Of a DNA stretch of 64,000 nucleotides, positions 1-10,463 are shown piece by piece. A program made the translations under genes and the position numbers. The stretch's first letter is position 1, and the number at the start of each line of letters is the position of its first letter. Below the pieces are notes generated by a model that saw nothing but the letters and a program-made list of their open reading frames with translations, was not told the DNA's origin and searched no databases. This stretch comes from Capronia americana (lineage: Eukaryota; Ascomycota; Eurotiomycetes; Chaetothyriales; Herpotrichiellaceae): assembly GCA_016110215.1 (NCBI GenBank), contig JADWQD010000009.1, positions 250,093 through 314,092 of the forward strand, in the 5' to 3' direction.

Positions 1-868
1 TCAGACCACCGCCGTGCGCTGCAGAAATATTGGAATTGGCAGAACCCGGTGCTGGAACGGACCCAGTCATCTGCAAAGCCTTGAGGTAGGAAGCATCGGC
101 GGCGGGATTGGTAGCATATCGACCGGACTGGTACCTTTCGATGACAAGCTTGGGCATGTTCGCACGTAGGAGGGCGGAGTAGAAGGCATTCTGGGCAGTG
201 GCGCTTGTTGGATTGTTATTCGCGGTGCGCTCGGCGTGGGCGAGCATGTTCTGGTTCGAAAGCGACGACGTCGATGAGAACTGTCGGAACTGCTTCTTCA
301 AGGCCGAATGCCCTCCTCGTCTCGGAGGCCCAAAGAGTAGAGACACAACCGGGGATTGCGTCTGGGACGGTATAAATGTGTTTCTGGACGTCGTCGCCCT
401 CAGCGCCGCCCGTGGCGCACTCGTCGAGAACACGCTGCGCATAGCTGAGAGCGGATTTAAATGAGAGGCGACCGCGGAGGAGAGAGATTTCGAGGTGGAC
501 GGAGAGGTCATGAGGACGCCGGTCATGGTCGGAAGGGAAGCGATGAAATCAGGTAGCACGATGTCGGAGGTGGCCTGCAACGCATTAGAACGGTTTGGAA
601 CTCGAGGAGTGTTGTCTCGTACGCTCGACCGACTTATCCTCTTGGTTGTCGAATGTATCTGTCGTCCATCTTGTTCAGGTCGCAGCCGTGCGAGTCGGTA
701 TTTTCGGAGGGTCTGGAGGGGCGAAGTGAAGAGTGAAGGGAACGTGGTTAGCACATCGGGCCCGATCGCAGACAGGCTCTGAATAAGAGGCATGGTCAGC
801 ATGTGGTGATGTGCAGCCATGACTGAGATACTCACAGGCAGTTGAGCGAAGGGAGCCTGGAGCGCCAT
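1..868 (-). CDS. YME1: i-AAA protease, Yme1/IAP-1 type (N-terminal part, cut by window edge)
   Basis: Exons 836-868 and 1-778 (intron 779-835, 57 nt); the gene runs off the left edge after about 270 residues. The first 11 codons read MALQAPFAQLP, followed by a long Arg/Ser-rich stretch as in a mitochondrial presequence. The family block from about residue 185 (LSNQNMLAHAERTANN, then NNPTSATAQNAFYSALLRAN and IERYQSGRYATNP) is the conserved N-terminal segment of fungal inner-membrane i-AAA proteases, before the transmembrane helix. The AAA and M41 peptidase domains lie outside the window. Known role of the family: hexameric ATP-dependent quality-control protease facing the intermembrane space. 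The assignment rests only on this N-terminal block, so it is good but not certain. Confidence 0.8.
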   Translation of the reverse strand, partial: MALQAPFAQLPVSISVMAAHHHMLTMPLIQSLSAIGPDVLTTFPSLFTSPLQTLRKYRLARLRPEQDGRQIHSTTKRISRSSVRDNTPRVPNRSNALQATSDIVLPDFIASLPTMTGVLMTSPSTSKSLSSAVASHLNPLSAMRSVFSTSAPRAALRATTSRNTFIPSQTQSPVVSLLFGPPRRGGHSALKKQFRQFSSTSSLSNQNMLAHAERTANNNPTSATAQNAFYSALLRANMPKLVIERYQSGRYATNPAADASYLKALQMTGSVPAPGSANSNISAAHGGGL

Positions 869-1264
869 TGCTGGGGTTGGGTGGCGGCACCGGCCGCAGG
901 AATACGGGAAGACGACAGAAGGATGAAGAAACTGTGAGACGAATAACCGATCAAGTAAAAAGAAACAAACGGACAATTAAAGAGATAACATGGCGTGCCA
1001 CGCCTGATATCGTCGACGATGTTTGGCACGCAGGCAAAGGGTAAAGAGATGAGCGATGGCAGCAGGTGACGCCTTCGTCTTCGCCTCAGATGAGATGCTT
1101 GACGATAGACCCGAATCGGGTCTCCTGCTGCTCCGCTCTGGCGAAAGTTATTCCGCTCCGCTCCGGCTTGCCCCGTCTCTCCATCCGAATCCGGCGGACT
1201 TGAACTCTGCAATTTGCTACATTATGGAGGATTACAAAACTACTGAGATATCTATACCTCATTC
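869..1264. other. Intergenic, between two minus-strand genes
   Basis: Upstream region of the i-AAA protease gene and 3' flank of the membrane-protein gene. Short open frames on both strands show no domain or splice support. No repeat or RNA gene was seen. Confidence 0.5.
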
Positions 1265-2840
1265 TCAACCCGTTTTCGTCAAGCGCGGTGACCCTAACGG
1301 CGACACGAATACTGGACTGTGAGTCTCCGACCGTGGTGTCCCCGGAGACGGCATGGGCGACCTTTGCTCCTCGGGCGTTCCTGGAGGCGACCCAGCGGTC
1401 GGCTCAGTGGGCGTAGCTGCAGAGCTACCAGCAGGCGAGTATGCAGGGTGATGCTCGTGAATATAAGTACTTCCTGGCAGCTCTTGAGGAATCGGAGGCT
1501 GCTTGGTGATGATGGGCGATGGTGCCGCCTTGGTCGGGTCATACGCTGGGGGCGGGTTTGCCGTGAACATGGGCCAGCTGTTGGCCGGGGCGGATGACGG
1601 AGATACCACCCGTTTCTCTGGAATATCCAGCTCGTGCATGGTTGCCGCTCTCGATATGGACATGGGAGGCATCGCTGGTTCTTCTGCCGGAAATGTAGTC
1701 ACACGATTGGCTTCAGCCTGCCTCCTCGCCTTGCGCTTCCTTCTCACGTAAAAGAAGACACCCACACATACGATCATGATGAACGCCCAGATGGACACAG
1801 GGATTGCAATCTTTGCCCCGGGTGGGAAGCTGGGCTTTTGTGCCTGCACCACAAGCGGATACTTCTGGGAGAAGACATGGTCGGTAATCAGAGTCAGGCC
1901 CGCTACCGTTGGAGTGGTCGCCGGAACATATGACGTGGGCGGGATTGAATAGCACGGCGTTTCCCAGCCAATGTTGGTATAGTAAATCTGGTAGCCACTA
2001 TCATTGATCAGTCGCAACGCCTCGCCCGGGGTTCAAAGGAGTTACTCACAGGGGACAGCAGGCATTTGCAGTGGTGAAATAATCTTGCGGACATCTCGAG
2101 ATCACCGCGTTCAGCCCATCTGGAAACGGACAACAATCCGGCCTGTCAGGAGAACAGCCGACTTCCGGGAACTCGGTCACTCTCCCCGCGGGGTCCGTAA
2201 CTATCGCAAAGTGTGGCACTGTGCAGCTGCCCGTCATCAGGGGTGCCCCAGCATACGTCGTTATCGTGAGCTGTTTTCCGGTCGAGACGGCTGCAGTCTC
2301 CGAGATCACGTCTCCAGACAGAGTTGCAAGGCTGGGATTGACAGAGCCGGACGTGGAAGAGGTCCCCAGTGAGGATGCGGTGGGCGCTGAGGGCGGGGAA
2401 GAGAATGTGAGGCTCATGCTCGCAAGCGCACTCGACAGTCCCGCCGGGGAGCACCCCACAAAGTCTGGTGCCGTCTCATTGACGTTGGCGCATTCTTCTT
2501 TGTTGAACTGAATCGCAACTGGAACCTGTCAGAACAATGTATCTCGCATCTTTTCATGCCAACCTACGCGCTTGCTCGGCTGTACTGCATTCGGTATACA
2601 GGCAGCACGACAACGCCGCGACATATGTCGAACTCGAACAGAGACAGGCGATGTCGATCACCGAGCATGATGTCTGGGTCGACGTCGAATTTGACAGACA
2701 TTGTTGCTATTTTCAAATCAGAACTAGTCCATGCTAGCTGAACTCAATTCACTTACTGCACATGTAGGAAGTTCAGTGACTGCAATGGCCCGGACCAGCC
2801 CCAGACACGTGAAATGCCAGAGCAGGACGAGGAACATCAT
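1265..2840 (-). CDS. Receptor-like single-pass membrane protein, unknown function
   Basis: Three exons: 2757-2840, 2050-2525 and 1265-1997 (introns 231 and 52 nt), giving 430 residues. Residues 1 to about 19 (MMFLVLLWHFTCLGLVRAIA) form a signal peptide. The ectodomain has a Cys-containing part (EECANVNE, VGCSPAG), a Ser/Thr-rich stretch, and a second Cys cluster (VGCSPDRPDCCPF, ANACCPLGYQIYYTNIG). One membrane helix sits at about residues 250-271 (IPVSIWAFIMIVCVGVFFYV) and is followed by the stop-transfer run RRKRKARR. The roughly 155-residue cytoplasmic tail is rich in Pro, Ser and Thr. This architecture is common among fungal wall-sensing or adhesin-like proteins of unknown role. The middle intron boundary was set by frame continuity. 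Exon 1 is chosen for the signal peptide, and additional 5' exons cannot be excluded. Confidence 0.72.
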
Positions 2841-4464
2841 GGCGACTGCGCTCCGATCTGAGGATGAAAGAGGTGAGAGCACCTTGACTGCACCATATAG
2901 TCGTACTCGCCTCAGCAATAATCAGAACACGAGGTCGGGGTGCGTAATAGAAGGGGTTTGTCAAGGCGATGGCGCGGCTTTCTGTTTCCGGCCCTTCAGC
3001 CCAAACAAAGAGACATACCTCCAGTGGTCATGAGTGACATGCTTCGAACAATGGCCGGGGCTTCGGCACCAACCGAGTAGATTTGATGCCATTTTCGGTC
3101 TGGAATGTTGGGCATTCTCCAATGCAGCCTTGACAACCACCGCGTTCAGAAGACCTTCTCCTTCGAAACCACTCACTCGGTACCCCGGTACTTCATCTTC
3201 AGTGTCTTGCTTGCGATCTGGAGCGCTTTGCCATCCATCATGCAAATGACGACTTTGAGGCTCGGGGAAATGGTCTGAAAATAAATACTAAGGTATCCAA
3301 GGATCGGACGTGGCGCCGGCTCGTTCTCAAACCACAGCAACGTTGCTTGTTCTCGTGGCATGGCATTCGGTATTCTGTAAAGCTGCTGTCGGCCATGCGA
3401 CACTGTGATCCCGAACTTGCGTATCTCGTAGGCTTGCAGCGTCGGGTGAAGGCCCGTATACACTTACTAAAGAATCCGAACCGCAATCGCAAGTTCGCTC
3501 AGGCGCCAAATCTCTCCTTGCAATTCAAAAATCGGCGACCAGTGGAACAGTCTCCAAGGCATTAGATGTTCTAGCGCCTGATTGCCTCTCCTCAACTCGG
3601 AGAAGATGGGGGAGGCCGTTGAAGGATATGACTTTGTCCCCAAGAGACAGCAAAGGAGCTTGCTCGCATGCACGATGGACTTGGGCGGAATCAAGTCTGC
3701 ACCGACCAGAGCACTGCTCAGAGTTTTGGTGTTTCCGAGAGGACCGCCATGGTTCTTCTTGTTCATGGCAACCTGCGCCGCGGCAGCGGGAATCGTCCAG
3801 GAACACAGTGTATGTCACGCATCATGACAACGCCCGCTAGTGTTCGAGCCGATACTGTAGAAGTAAGATTGTGTGAGCTGCCTCTTGTGAAGGAGGAGAT
3901 CCAGAAGAGACGCTGACCACGAAGCCGTTTTTGAAATTACGGTCCCCCCCTCTGGCGCGGACTGCCTCCGCCAAAGGCCATGATTGGCTGCTCGTCTACG
4001 GCGGCGGGCCTTGATGATGGAAACATTCGGCCCCAGTGTGAGATCTAAGCCCGCTCAGCCTGGCAACGCCAATCTTCTATTGCTAGAAAGGCCCCTGGAG
4101 AATGGGACAAAGGCCAGTAACAGAGGCACTTGTGAATCATGCAGCCCGGCGCTCTCGGGACTGTGGCTTGGAATATCAAATTGAGCCCCTGGTCGAGCCC
4201 AGTGTGGAGGTCATCCGATCTCCATGTCCGCCTCGACGACTGCGACGTGCGGCTTGGCTTTGGCATGTCGTGGACCTGGATTTGTATTCATCGACTTCAT
4301 TCCTGAATCTTTGGCTTGGACGAGCAAGGCTATGCTCCCGCCGCGCTGCCTTGTCTGCATATTGTAACGGACATATATGCTTCCAACCATCTCATCCCGA
4401 CGAAGAGCATCGCACTGTCCCATAACAGTCCGACGCGCAGCACCCCCGATCCCAAGGAGTGGCA
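2841..4464. other. 1.6 kb without an assured gene; a possible minus-strand gene at about 2.9-3.8 kb
   Basis: An ATG-initiated minus frame at 3766-3467 (99 codons) ends at a stop that overlaps a good donor (TTTA then GTAAGT). A second minus frame at 3463-3173 and a third near 3050-3130 ending in ACTGGAG/GTATGT also look coding-like. I could not join them into one frame-consistent protein or recognise a family. This may be a poorly conserved or decayed gene. The plus side ends in the promoter of the DUF1223 gene. Confidence 0.3.
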
Positions 4465-5352
4465 ATGAATCCAATGAAATGGTTCTCTTGTTGCTTTGGA
4501 GATGGTGATGAGGAGCAGCGGCCACAACAGACCACTCAGACACAGCAAGCTCCTAGGACGAGATGGGACGCTCCTCCGCCGATAGATCCCGACATGGAAG
4601 AGCCGGCCCTGCCTCCCCCATATGCGGTCTTCGACCCCCACCCGGAAGACTGTCGATGCGCGATTCACGTCCATAAGCCCCAGCCAAACAGACCGATCAT
4701 AGTCGAAGCATTCCAATCGCAAGGTTGCAACTCATGTCCTCCTACAAACACGCTGTTACTATCGCTTCTCACCCTAGCCGATCCCAACATCCTCGTGCTC
4801 GACTACCACGTCACATACTGGGATCATCTCGGTTGGAAGGATCCTTTCGGCATCGCCGAGGCAGATGCTCACCAGCGCGAGTATGCTGATGCCAGTGGTA
4901 CATCAAGAGTGTATACTCCGCAAGTCGTCGTGAATGGCGTGTCGGAAGGCGTCGGCAATTCAACAAGAAAGCTGGAGAAGCTGATCAAGGAGGGTGGACA
5001 CCTTGCGAGTAAAGACTGGCCATGGTTGTTGTTCTCCAAACTCGAGCAGGGTGTACTGATCAGAGAGGCGAGCGCAGCTGCCGCTGCCGTCGGTCGAAGA
5101 GGCAGAGTCTTCGAGGTTATCTATGACCCAACTCTGCAAGAGGTAATGATACCGAGAGGCGAGAATGCTGGAAAGACTCTGCCGCATCGGAATGTTGTGA
5201 AGAGTGTCAGATCCCTAGGCGAATGGAGAGGTGGACAAGGAGTGGTGCAACTGGAGCCCCGAGATACTTCGGATGGGTTGGAGAGAGTATTGTTGGTGCA
5301 AGAGGGAGGTGCTGGTGGCCAGATGATAGGAGTTGCTCGGATACATTTCTAG
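4465..5352 (+). CDS. DUF1223 family thioredoxin-like protein
   Basis: Intronless, 295 residues. The ATG at 4465 is preferred to an in-frame GTG two codons upstream. Residues about 77-96 (IIVEAFQSQGCNSCPPTNT, with C88-x-x-C91 followed by PP) and about 115-130 (YHVTYWDHLGWKDPF) match the two hallmark blocks of DUF1223 proteins, which have a thioredoxin-like fold with a CxxC motif. VYTPQVVVNGVSEGVG is the third block. Bacterial members are mostly secreted. This one begins MNPMKWFSCCFG with no signal peptide, and the paired Cys could be acylated (inference). The substrate is unknown; a redox role is suggested only by the CxxC. Confident in family, not in function. Confidence 0.85.
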   Translation: MNPMKWFSCCFGDGDEEQRPQQTTQTQQAPRTRWDAPPPIDPDMEEPALPPPYAVFDPHPEDCRCAIHVHKPQPNRPIIVEAFQSQGCNSCPPTNTLLLSLLTLADPNILVLDYHVTYWDHLGWKDPFGIAEADAHQREYADASGTSRVYTPQVVVNGVSEGVGNSTRKLEKLIKEGGHLASKDWPWLLFSKLEQGVLIREASAAAAAVGRRGRVFEVIYDPTLQEVMIPRGENAGKTLPHRNVVKSVRSLGEWRGGQGVVQLEPRDTSDGLERVLLVQEGGAGGQMIGVARIHF

Positions 5353-6425
5353 TCTGCGAACCCTGCACACGGCGGCAATACCTTGAGATCGATGGTGGCC
5401 CTACCGAAGCAAAGATGGCTATGTCGACTGAATGATATCCTTGCATGCTGTACGCAGAGTGTATGAAGCGCTTCTTGGTTCTCCACCGACCTGCTCCTGT
5501 TTAGAATCTGTCGAGCACGAATTATAATCCCATGTCTCTGTGCACCACTTGTCCCAAGTGCGAATGCCAGTCCATCTGTTGCTTGCATTGCCCAAGTCTA
5601 TACTCGGACTCGTGGTTGCATGGCTCCCTCTATTATAGCACCTTGACAGGAGCATTCTCACCTCATAGTACGAGACCGATAGAGGTTCCCGAAGCTTGGC
5701 TTTAGATATCACATGAACCAAGTCACGTCTGAAGAATGATCTCCATGTAGAAGAACTCTTCAGTCGACAAGTGTAATCTGGAGTTGCATGTTGCGTAGAA
5801 GGAGCGAGGTGCCGCCAGACAGGGAAGTAGAAATCGAAGGCTTTTCATAGGCTTTGAGCGTGTAAAGCATTCGTTCGGTGTTCCATGTGGAGATGTAAGA
5901 TGCCTGTAACCCTGCTGGGTCCTGCCTCTATGCACCGTTCCTCCATCTGGGAGGGTAGGTAGCGTGTCTTTCCCGACCCCCCATCTTGCCATCTCCGTTG
6001 CTGCAAAAGCGCCTGCAGTGCCCGTCCTCTCAACGGTTGTGGCTCGGAGGAAGCACGCTTACAAAGTTTCGTCCAGTCGACCTCAGATACAGGTGGCTGT
6101 GCGAGTTGTGCGATGCCCCCAAGCGGTGCCGAATATGTACTTGTGTCGGCCTCACACTGATATGTCCTGCAGGAGAGAGTGGTTTGGACAGTGCCCACCT
6201 TGAGCCACGCTCGTTGGATGGACCGAAACCCACCAAGGCATATTGCCCAAACGTGTGAGAAGACAAGGACCAAGACTCGCCGGCAGGCACTCGTACCGGG
6301 TGGGATGACGCAAGTTTTCCGCACCAAACATCCACAGCGCTTTGGCGTGTCCGGAGTGAATCTTGTTCTAATTAACCAGATGTCGCTTTCGATGATCTCG
6401 CAACAGCTACACGCGGATTGTTTCA
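5353..6425. other. Intergenic between DUF1223 and ERG27 genes
   Basis: About 1.07 kb. Long minus frames here run antisense into the ERG27 first intron and lack family features. No repeats of note. The last few hundred bases must hold the ERG27 promoter. Confidence 0.5.
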
Positions 6426-7891
6426 ATGACAAGGAATGACCAATATGTCCTAGTGACAGGCGCAAACAGGTAAGGCAACCAACTCGAGAGATCCTCCCTC
6501 CTGCACATTCCGCCGTGCCTGTCCCTGAATCTATACCGCGCGTTGCACTCAATCGCCCCAAACATGCGCGCTTACTTCGCGCCTATAGCGGCCTCGGTCT
6601 CGGTACATGTTGTCGGCTCATCGACGAACATCTTGCGTCTCACCGACCCGATGATCAGACCTTGACCGTCATCTTCACAACGCGAAGTGCCCGGAAGGGT
6701 GCTGAGACCCTCGCCGCGCTCGAGAAGCACCTCGCCAGACACACGCGGTCTTCTAAGCCCAACCGCAAGGTCTACTTCCAGCCCGAAAATGTCGAGTTGA
6801 CGAGCCTACTCTCCATCCGCTCCCTCAGTCGCAAACTTCTCGCCTCGGACCTCCCCTACCTCAATGCAGTTATCTTGAATGCCGGGATCGGAGGCTGGTC
6901 AGGCCTCAACTGGCCGTCGGCCGTGTGGACGTGCTTGACGCAGATCAGACAGGCTACAACATGGCCAACCTACAAACTCGGGCTGGTGGGACTTGTTACG
7001 AAGCCGCAGTTCCCACAAGAGTCGGCAGCCGGCGAGGAACCGCTCCTCGGGGAGGTCTTCTGCGCCAACACATTCGGGCACTACATGCTGGTGCAGTGGC
7101 TTATGCGACTGTTGCGCGCGTGCCCACCAGAGTCTCCGGGCAAGATCATCTGGTCGACGTCCATCGAAGCTGATTCGCACCATTACCACCCCGAAGACCA
7201 TCAGGCCCTGAAGTCGGACGCGGCGTACGAGCATACAAAGAGGATGGGAGACTTGCTGGCTTTGACTGCGGTAAACCAGCCAGCAACAGCCAAGCAGGTC
7301 AAGGAATACACCACACCGTCACCTTCGCTGGACTCAAGCAGGTCACGGCCCGTTCAATCGGATCCGATCTTCTTACTCTCCCATCCGGGAATCTGCACCA
7401 CAACAATCATCAGTCTTTTCTGGATCATCCACGAGTGCTACCGTCTAGGGATCTATCTCGCTCGCTGGCTCGGATCGCCTTGGGCAAACGTGACGGCTTA
7501 CCTCGGTGCCGCCTCAGCGACATGGCTCGCTCTGGCATCCCCTGCAGACCTCGAGGCAAAACGGATCGAGGCACTTGGCGACGACGGCGGTGGGCCCTGC
7601 AAATGGGGATCCTCAGTCGACCGATTAGGTCGCTCTACCGTTCGCGTAACCGATGTGTCGGGCTGGGGCCTGAACGGGTCAGGGAAGCTATTCAGAGATA
7701 AATGGTGGGGTGGCAGCCTAGGACGGAAGACGGGCTCTACTGACGCGACAGAGGAAGACGTGGCGGATTTCATCGCCCAAGGGACCGAGGTGTGGAACAA
7801 GATGGAAGCACTCCGGCGAGACTGGGAGGCCAGAATCGAGCAGTACGAAGCCAGGCAGGGGATGAAGGGCAACGGACATGTAGAATCATGA
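6426..7891 (+). CDS. ERG27: 3-ketosteroid reductase, Erg27 type (short-chain dehydrogenase)
   Basis: Exons 6426-6469 and 6589-7891 (intron 119 nt), 448 residues. The intron falls inside the cofactor loop: exon 1 ends with VLVTGAN plus two bases, and exon 2 completes TGANSGLGLG, the TGxxxGxG NADP(H) motif at residues 11-20. Further SDR marks are VILNAGIGG, IIWSTSIEA (catalytic Ser region) and AYEHTKRM (catalytic Tyr-x3-Lys). The length, the insertion between these blocks and the hydrophobic C-terminal half fit Erg27, which reduces 3-keto intermediates during C4 demethylation of sterols, with Erg25/26/28 at the ER. Without the first exon the ORF would seem to start at an upstream in-frame codon in the intron, so the two-exon model is clearly better. 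Confidence 0.88.
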
Positions 7892-8022
7892 ATGCCATGA
7901 GATCATCTCTTTCGTCCCACAGATCCTCGTACTGTAGATGAAAATCGAGGAAGGTCTGTCAAAGCATGAGTGTGAGTGTTTCCCCACCGCCTGTTATTGG
8001 ATACATAAAGTCTTTTCCGAAC

Positions 8023-9886
8023 TCACAGCTTCCCGCCCTCCTCCTTCTCAAACTCCTCCTCTTCCTCGTCGTCATCCACCCACCCCCGACACATCTCCAC
8101 GGCCTGACTCCACTTCTTGTACAGCTTGTCGCTCTGCTTTTTTGATATTTGCGGCTTGAAGAAGTGTCTCCCCTCGGCGTTGATCTCCTTGAGCTCGTCG
8201 AACGACGACCACACCTTGACGGCAAACCCGGCCGCAATCGCTGCCCCGAGGGCCGTCGTCTCGCGCATCTTCGGCCGGTCGACGGGAATCTGGATGATAT
8301 CGGCTTGCGTCTACACGGGCAGCCAGTCAATCAGTCAACCAGTCAGAAAGTCAAGCAGTCTTATTCGACACAAAAAGGGACCGAAATCGCTACTGCCACC
8401 GCCACGTTTGGCAAACCGAGGCAATCTGCTTGTTTGCTCACTTACCTGCATGCACAAATCACTACTACTCATGCCGCCGTCGACGGCCAGCTCCTCGAGA
8501 CTGACGCCCGCGTCCTTTTCCATGCTGTCCAAGATGGCCTTAGTCTGGAAACACGTTGCCTCGAGGGTTGCGCGCGCGATGTGTCCTTTCTCCGTGTAGG
8601 CGGTGAGCCCGAAGATGGTGCCCTTGACGTCGTCATACCAGTACGGGGCAAACAGGCCCGAGAACGCGGTAACGAACACGCAGCCGCCGTTGTCCTTCAC
8701 CGTGGAGGCGAGGTCGGAGATCTCGTACGACTCGGACGCGAATCCGAGGTTGTTGACCAGGAACTTGACGCTGCTGCCCGCCACGGCGATGGATCCTTCC
8801 AGCGCGTACACAGGTGGGATGCCCTGTGGGGAGAAGTCATACGCCACTGTTGCCAGCAGGCCGTGCGTAGAGATGACGGGCTTCTCCCCCACATTGTAGA
8901 GCAGGAAGCAACCGGTCCCGTACGTGTTTTTGGCCCGACCGGGTTGGAAGCCGTTCTGCCCGACCAGCGCGGCGGATTGGTCGCCCAGACAGCCCGTTAG
9001 CTTGACGCCTTTCAGTTTTGTGCTCGCGAGGGCGCCGTAGGCTTCTGCGTCGGAGCTGGGCACGATCTTGGGGACGTGGAGCTTCGGCGTCTTCACGTCC
9101 AGGTCGAAGAAGGAGATCAATTTATCGTCGTACTTGAGGGTGTGGATGTTCATCCACATGGTGCGACTTGCATTGGTGGGGTCAGTCACGAACACATTCT
9201 TGTCAACACCGCCGTTGAGTTTGTAGACTAGCCAGGTATCGACCGTGCCAAAGGCGAGGCGTCCTTCTTCGTATGCTTTCTTCACCTTGTCGACATGTCT
9301 CAACATCCACAATAACTTCGTCGAGCTGGGGTACGTCGAGAGTGGGAGACCACAGAGACCCATGAGTTCGTCTGCGCCGGATTTCTGCTTCAATTCGCGC
9401 ACGATGTGTGCAGAGCGCGTGTCCGTCCAGACGATTGCATTGTAGAGAGGCTCCCCCGTCTTGATGTCCCATACCACGGTTGTTTCTCTCTGATTTGTTA
9501 TGCCGACGGCTTTGATGTTGGAGAGGGAATAGCCTTGAGAGGTGAACTTGGCGCAGGCTTCGTCTATGCAGGTAGAAACGGAGGAGACGAGGTCGTTGGG
9601 GTCGTGTTCGTGCCAGCTAAATGTGAAGGTGTGCTGTTAGCGGAAGAAAGCAGGCAGGTCGCAGATCTCGTGCGATCAATTGGCGGCTCACCCTGAGTGC
9701 GGATAATGCTGCTTGAACTCGATCTGGTGCTCTGCAACAGGGTTGCCCTTTCGGTCAAAGATGAGAAACCGTGAACTGGTAGTGCCATTGTCAATGGCGC
9801 CGACAAAGGTCCCGTCCGACTTGTCAGCCTGGAATCTTGGTGAGTGGTCGCATCTTGACGATTTGAACTCCAAAGCGCCCTACCAT
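8023..9886 (-). CDS. GUT1: Glycerol kinase
   Basis: Four coding exons: 9884-9886, 9692-9828, 8446-9616 and 8023-8310 (introns 55, 75 and 135 nt), summing to 532 residues. The FGGY-kinase phosphate-binding N-terminus reads FVGAIDNGTTSSRFLIFD. It is followed by GITNQRETTVVWD, IVWTDTR, GTVDTWLVYKLNGG, TDPTNASRTMW, GCLGDQSAALVGQ, KNTYGTGCFLLYN and VDGGMSSSDLCMQ, all typical of glycerol kinases. Enzyme: ATP + glycerol to sn-glycerol-3-phosphate. The C-terminus carries a long acidic run of Asp/Glu. The start codon appears to be alone in exon 1, since the splice donor directly follows ATG. The 135-nt intron contains degenerate CAGTC repeats. Family assignment is firm; only the start is open to doubt. 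Confidence 0.93.
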
Positions 9887-10463
9887 GTCTGATGGAGGTC
9901 CCGAGCTTGAACCAAAACGAAGATGCCGCAGCTGCTGGCTGAGTCGCCCAAGCATAAAGGTCCGTGCCCCAGATCAGGCAAACAGCGTCGGCAACACAAT
10001 CAATTGCGAAACCAATTCAGTACGCACTGAACAGCAGCAGCTCTTGTGTATCTGGGGAAGCTGGACAGATGCGGGGACAAATTTGATTGTTCGAGGGCCA
10101 CAATGTCGATGATGTAACGCGAGGGAAGCTGTAGCAGCCAAGGCGCATTTGCCACTCTTTATGGTCATTTTCGGCGATCGGCTTCATGCGCGCTGCTTGT
10201 AATCAACTGACAGATCATTTTCCAATGTTCCATATGGAGATATGGCTTGCTCGCTGTCGCGGTGGGGTTACGAGGAAAAGACTCCGGCAATGATCTGTGC
10301 CACGACTGAGAATCGCAATCAAAATGAGCCGCAAACCGTGAAGAAAAAAGAAATACTTGGGTTTCCTGCGTCGGCCTTGATATGTACAATCACTGATCCC
10401 CTGCAAACAATCAGCAGTTTCGGTAACGACTTTCCATTTCAACGCACGGGTGTGCGACGTCCA
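9887..10463. other. Intergenic between glycerol kinase and DUF3429 genes
   Basis: 577 bp: glycerol kinase promoter side and 3' flank of the DUF3429 gene. No convincing coding frame, repeat or RNA gene. Confidence 0.5.

Noticed and set aside
5845..6561. 238-codon minus frame
   Set aside because: Overlaps the first exon and intron of ERG27 on the other strand, has scattered Cys/Arg content, and no homology recognised.
8149..9000. 283-codon plus-strand open frame
   Set aside because: Antisense to glycerol kinase exons, which are certain. It also crosses the kinase intron and shows no family features.
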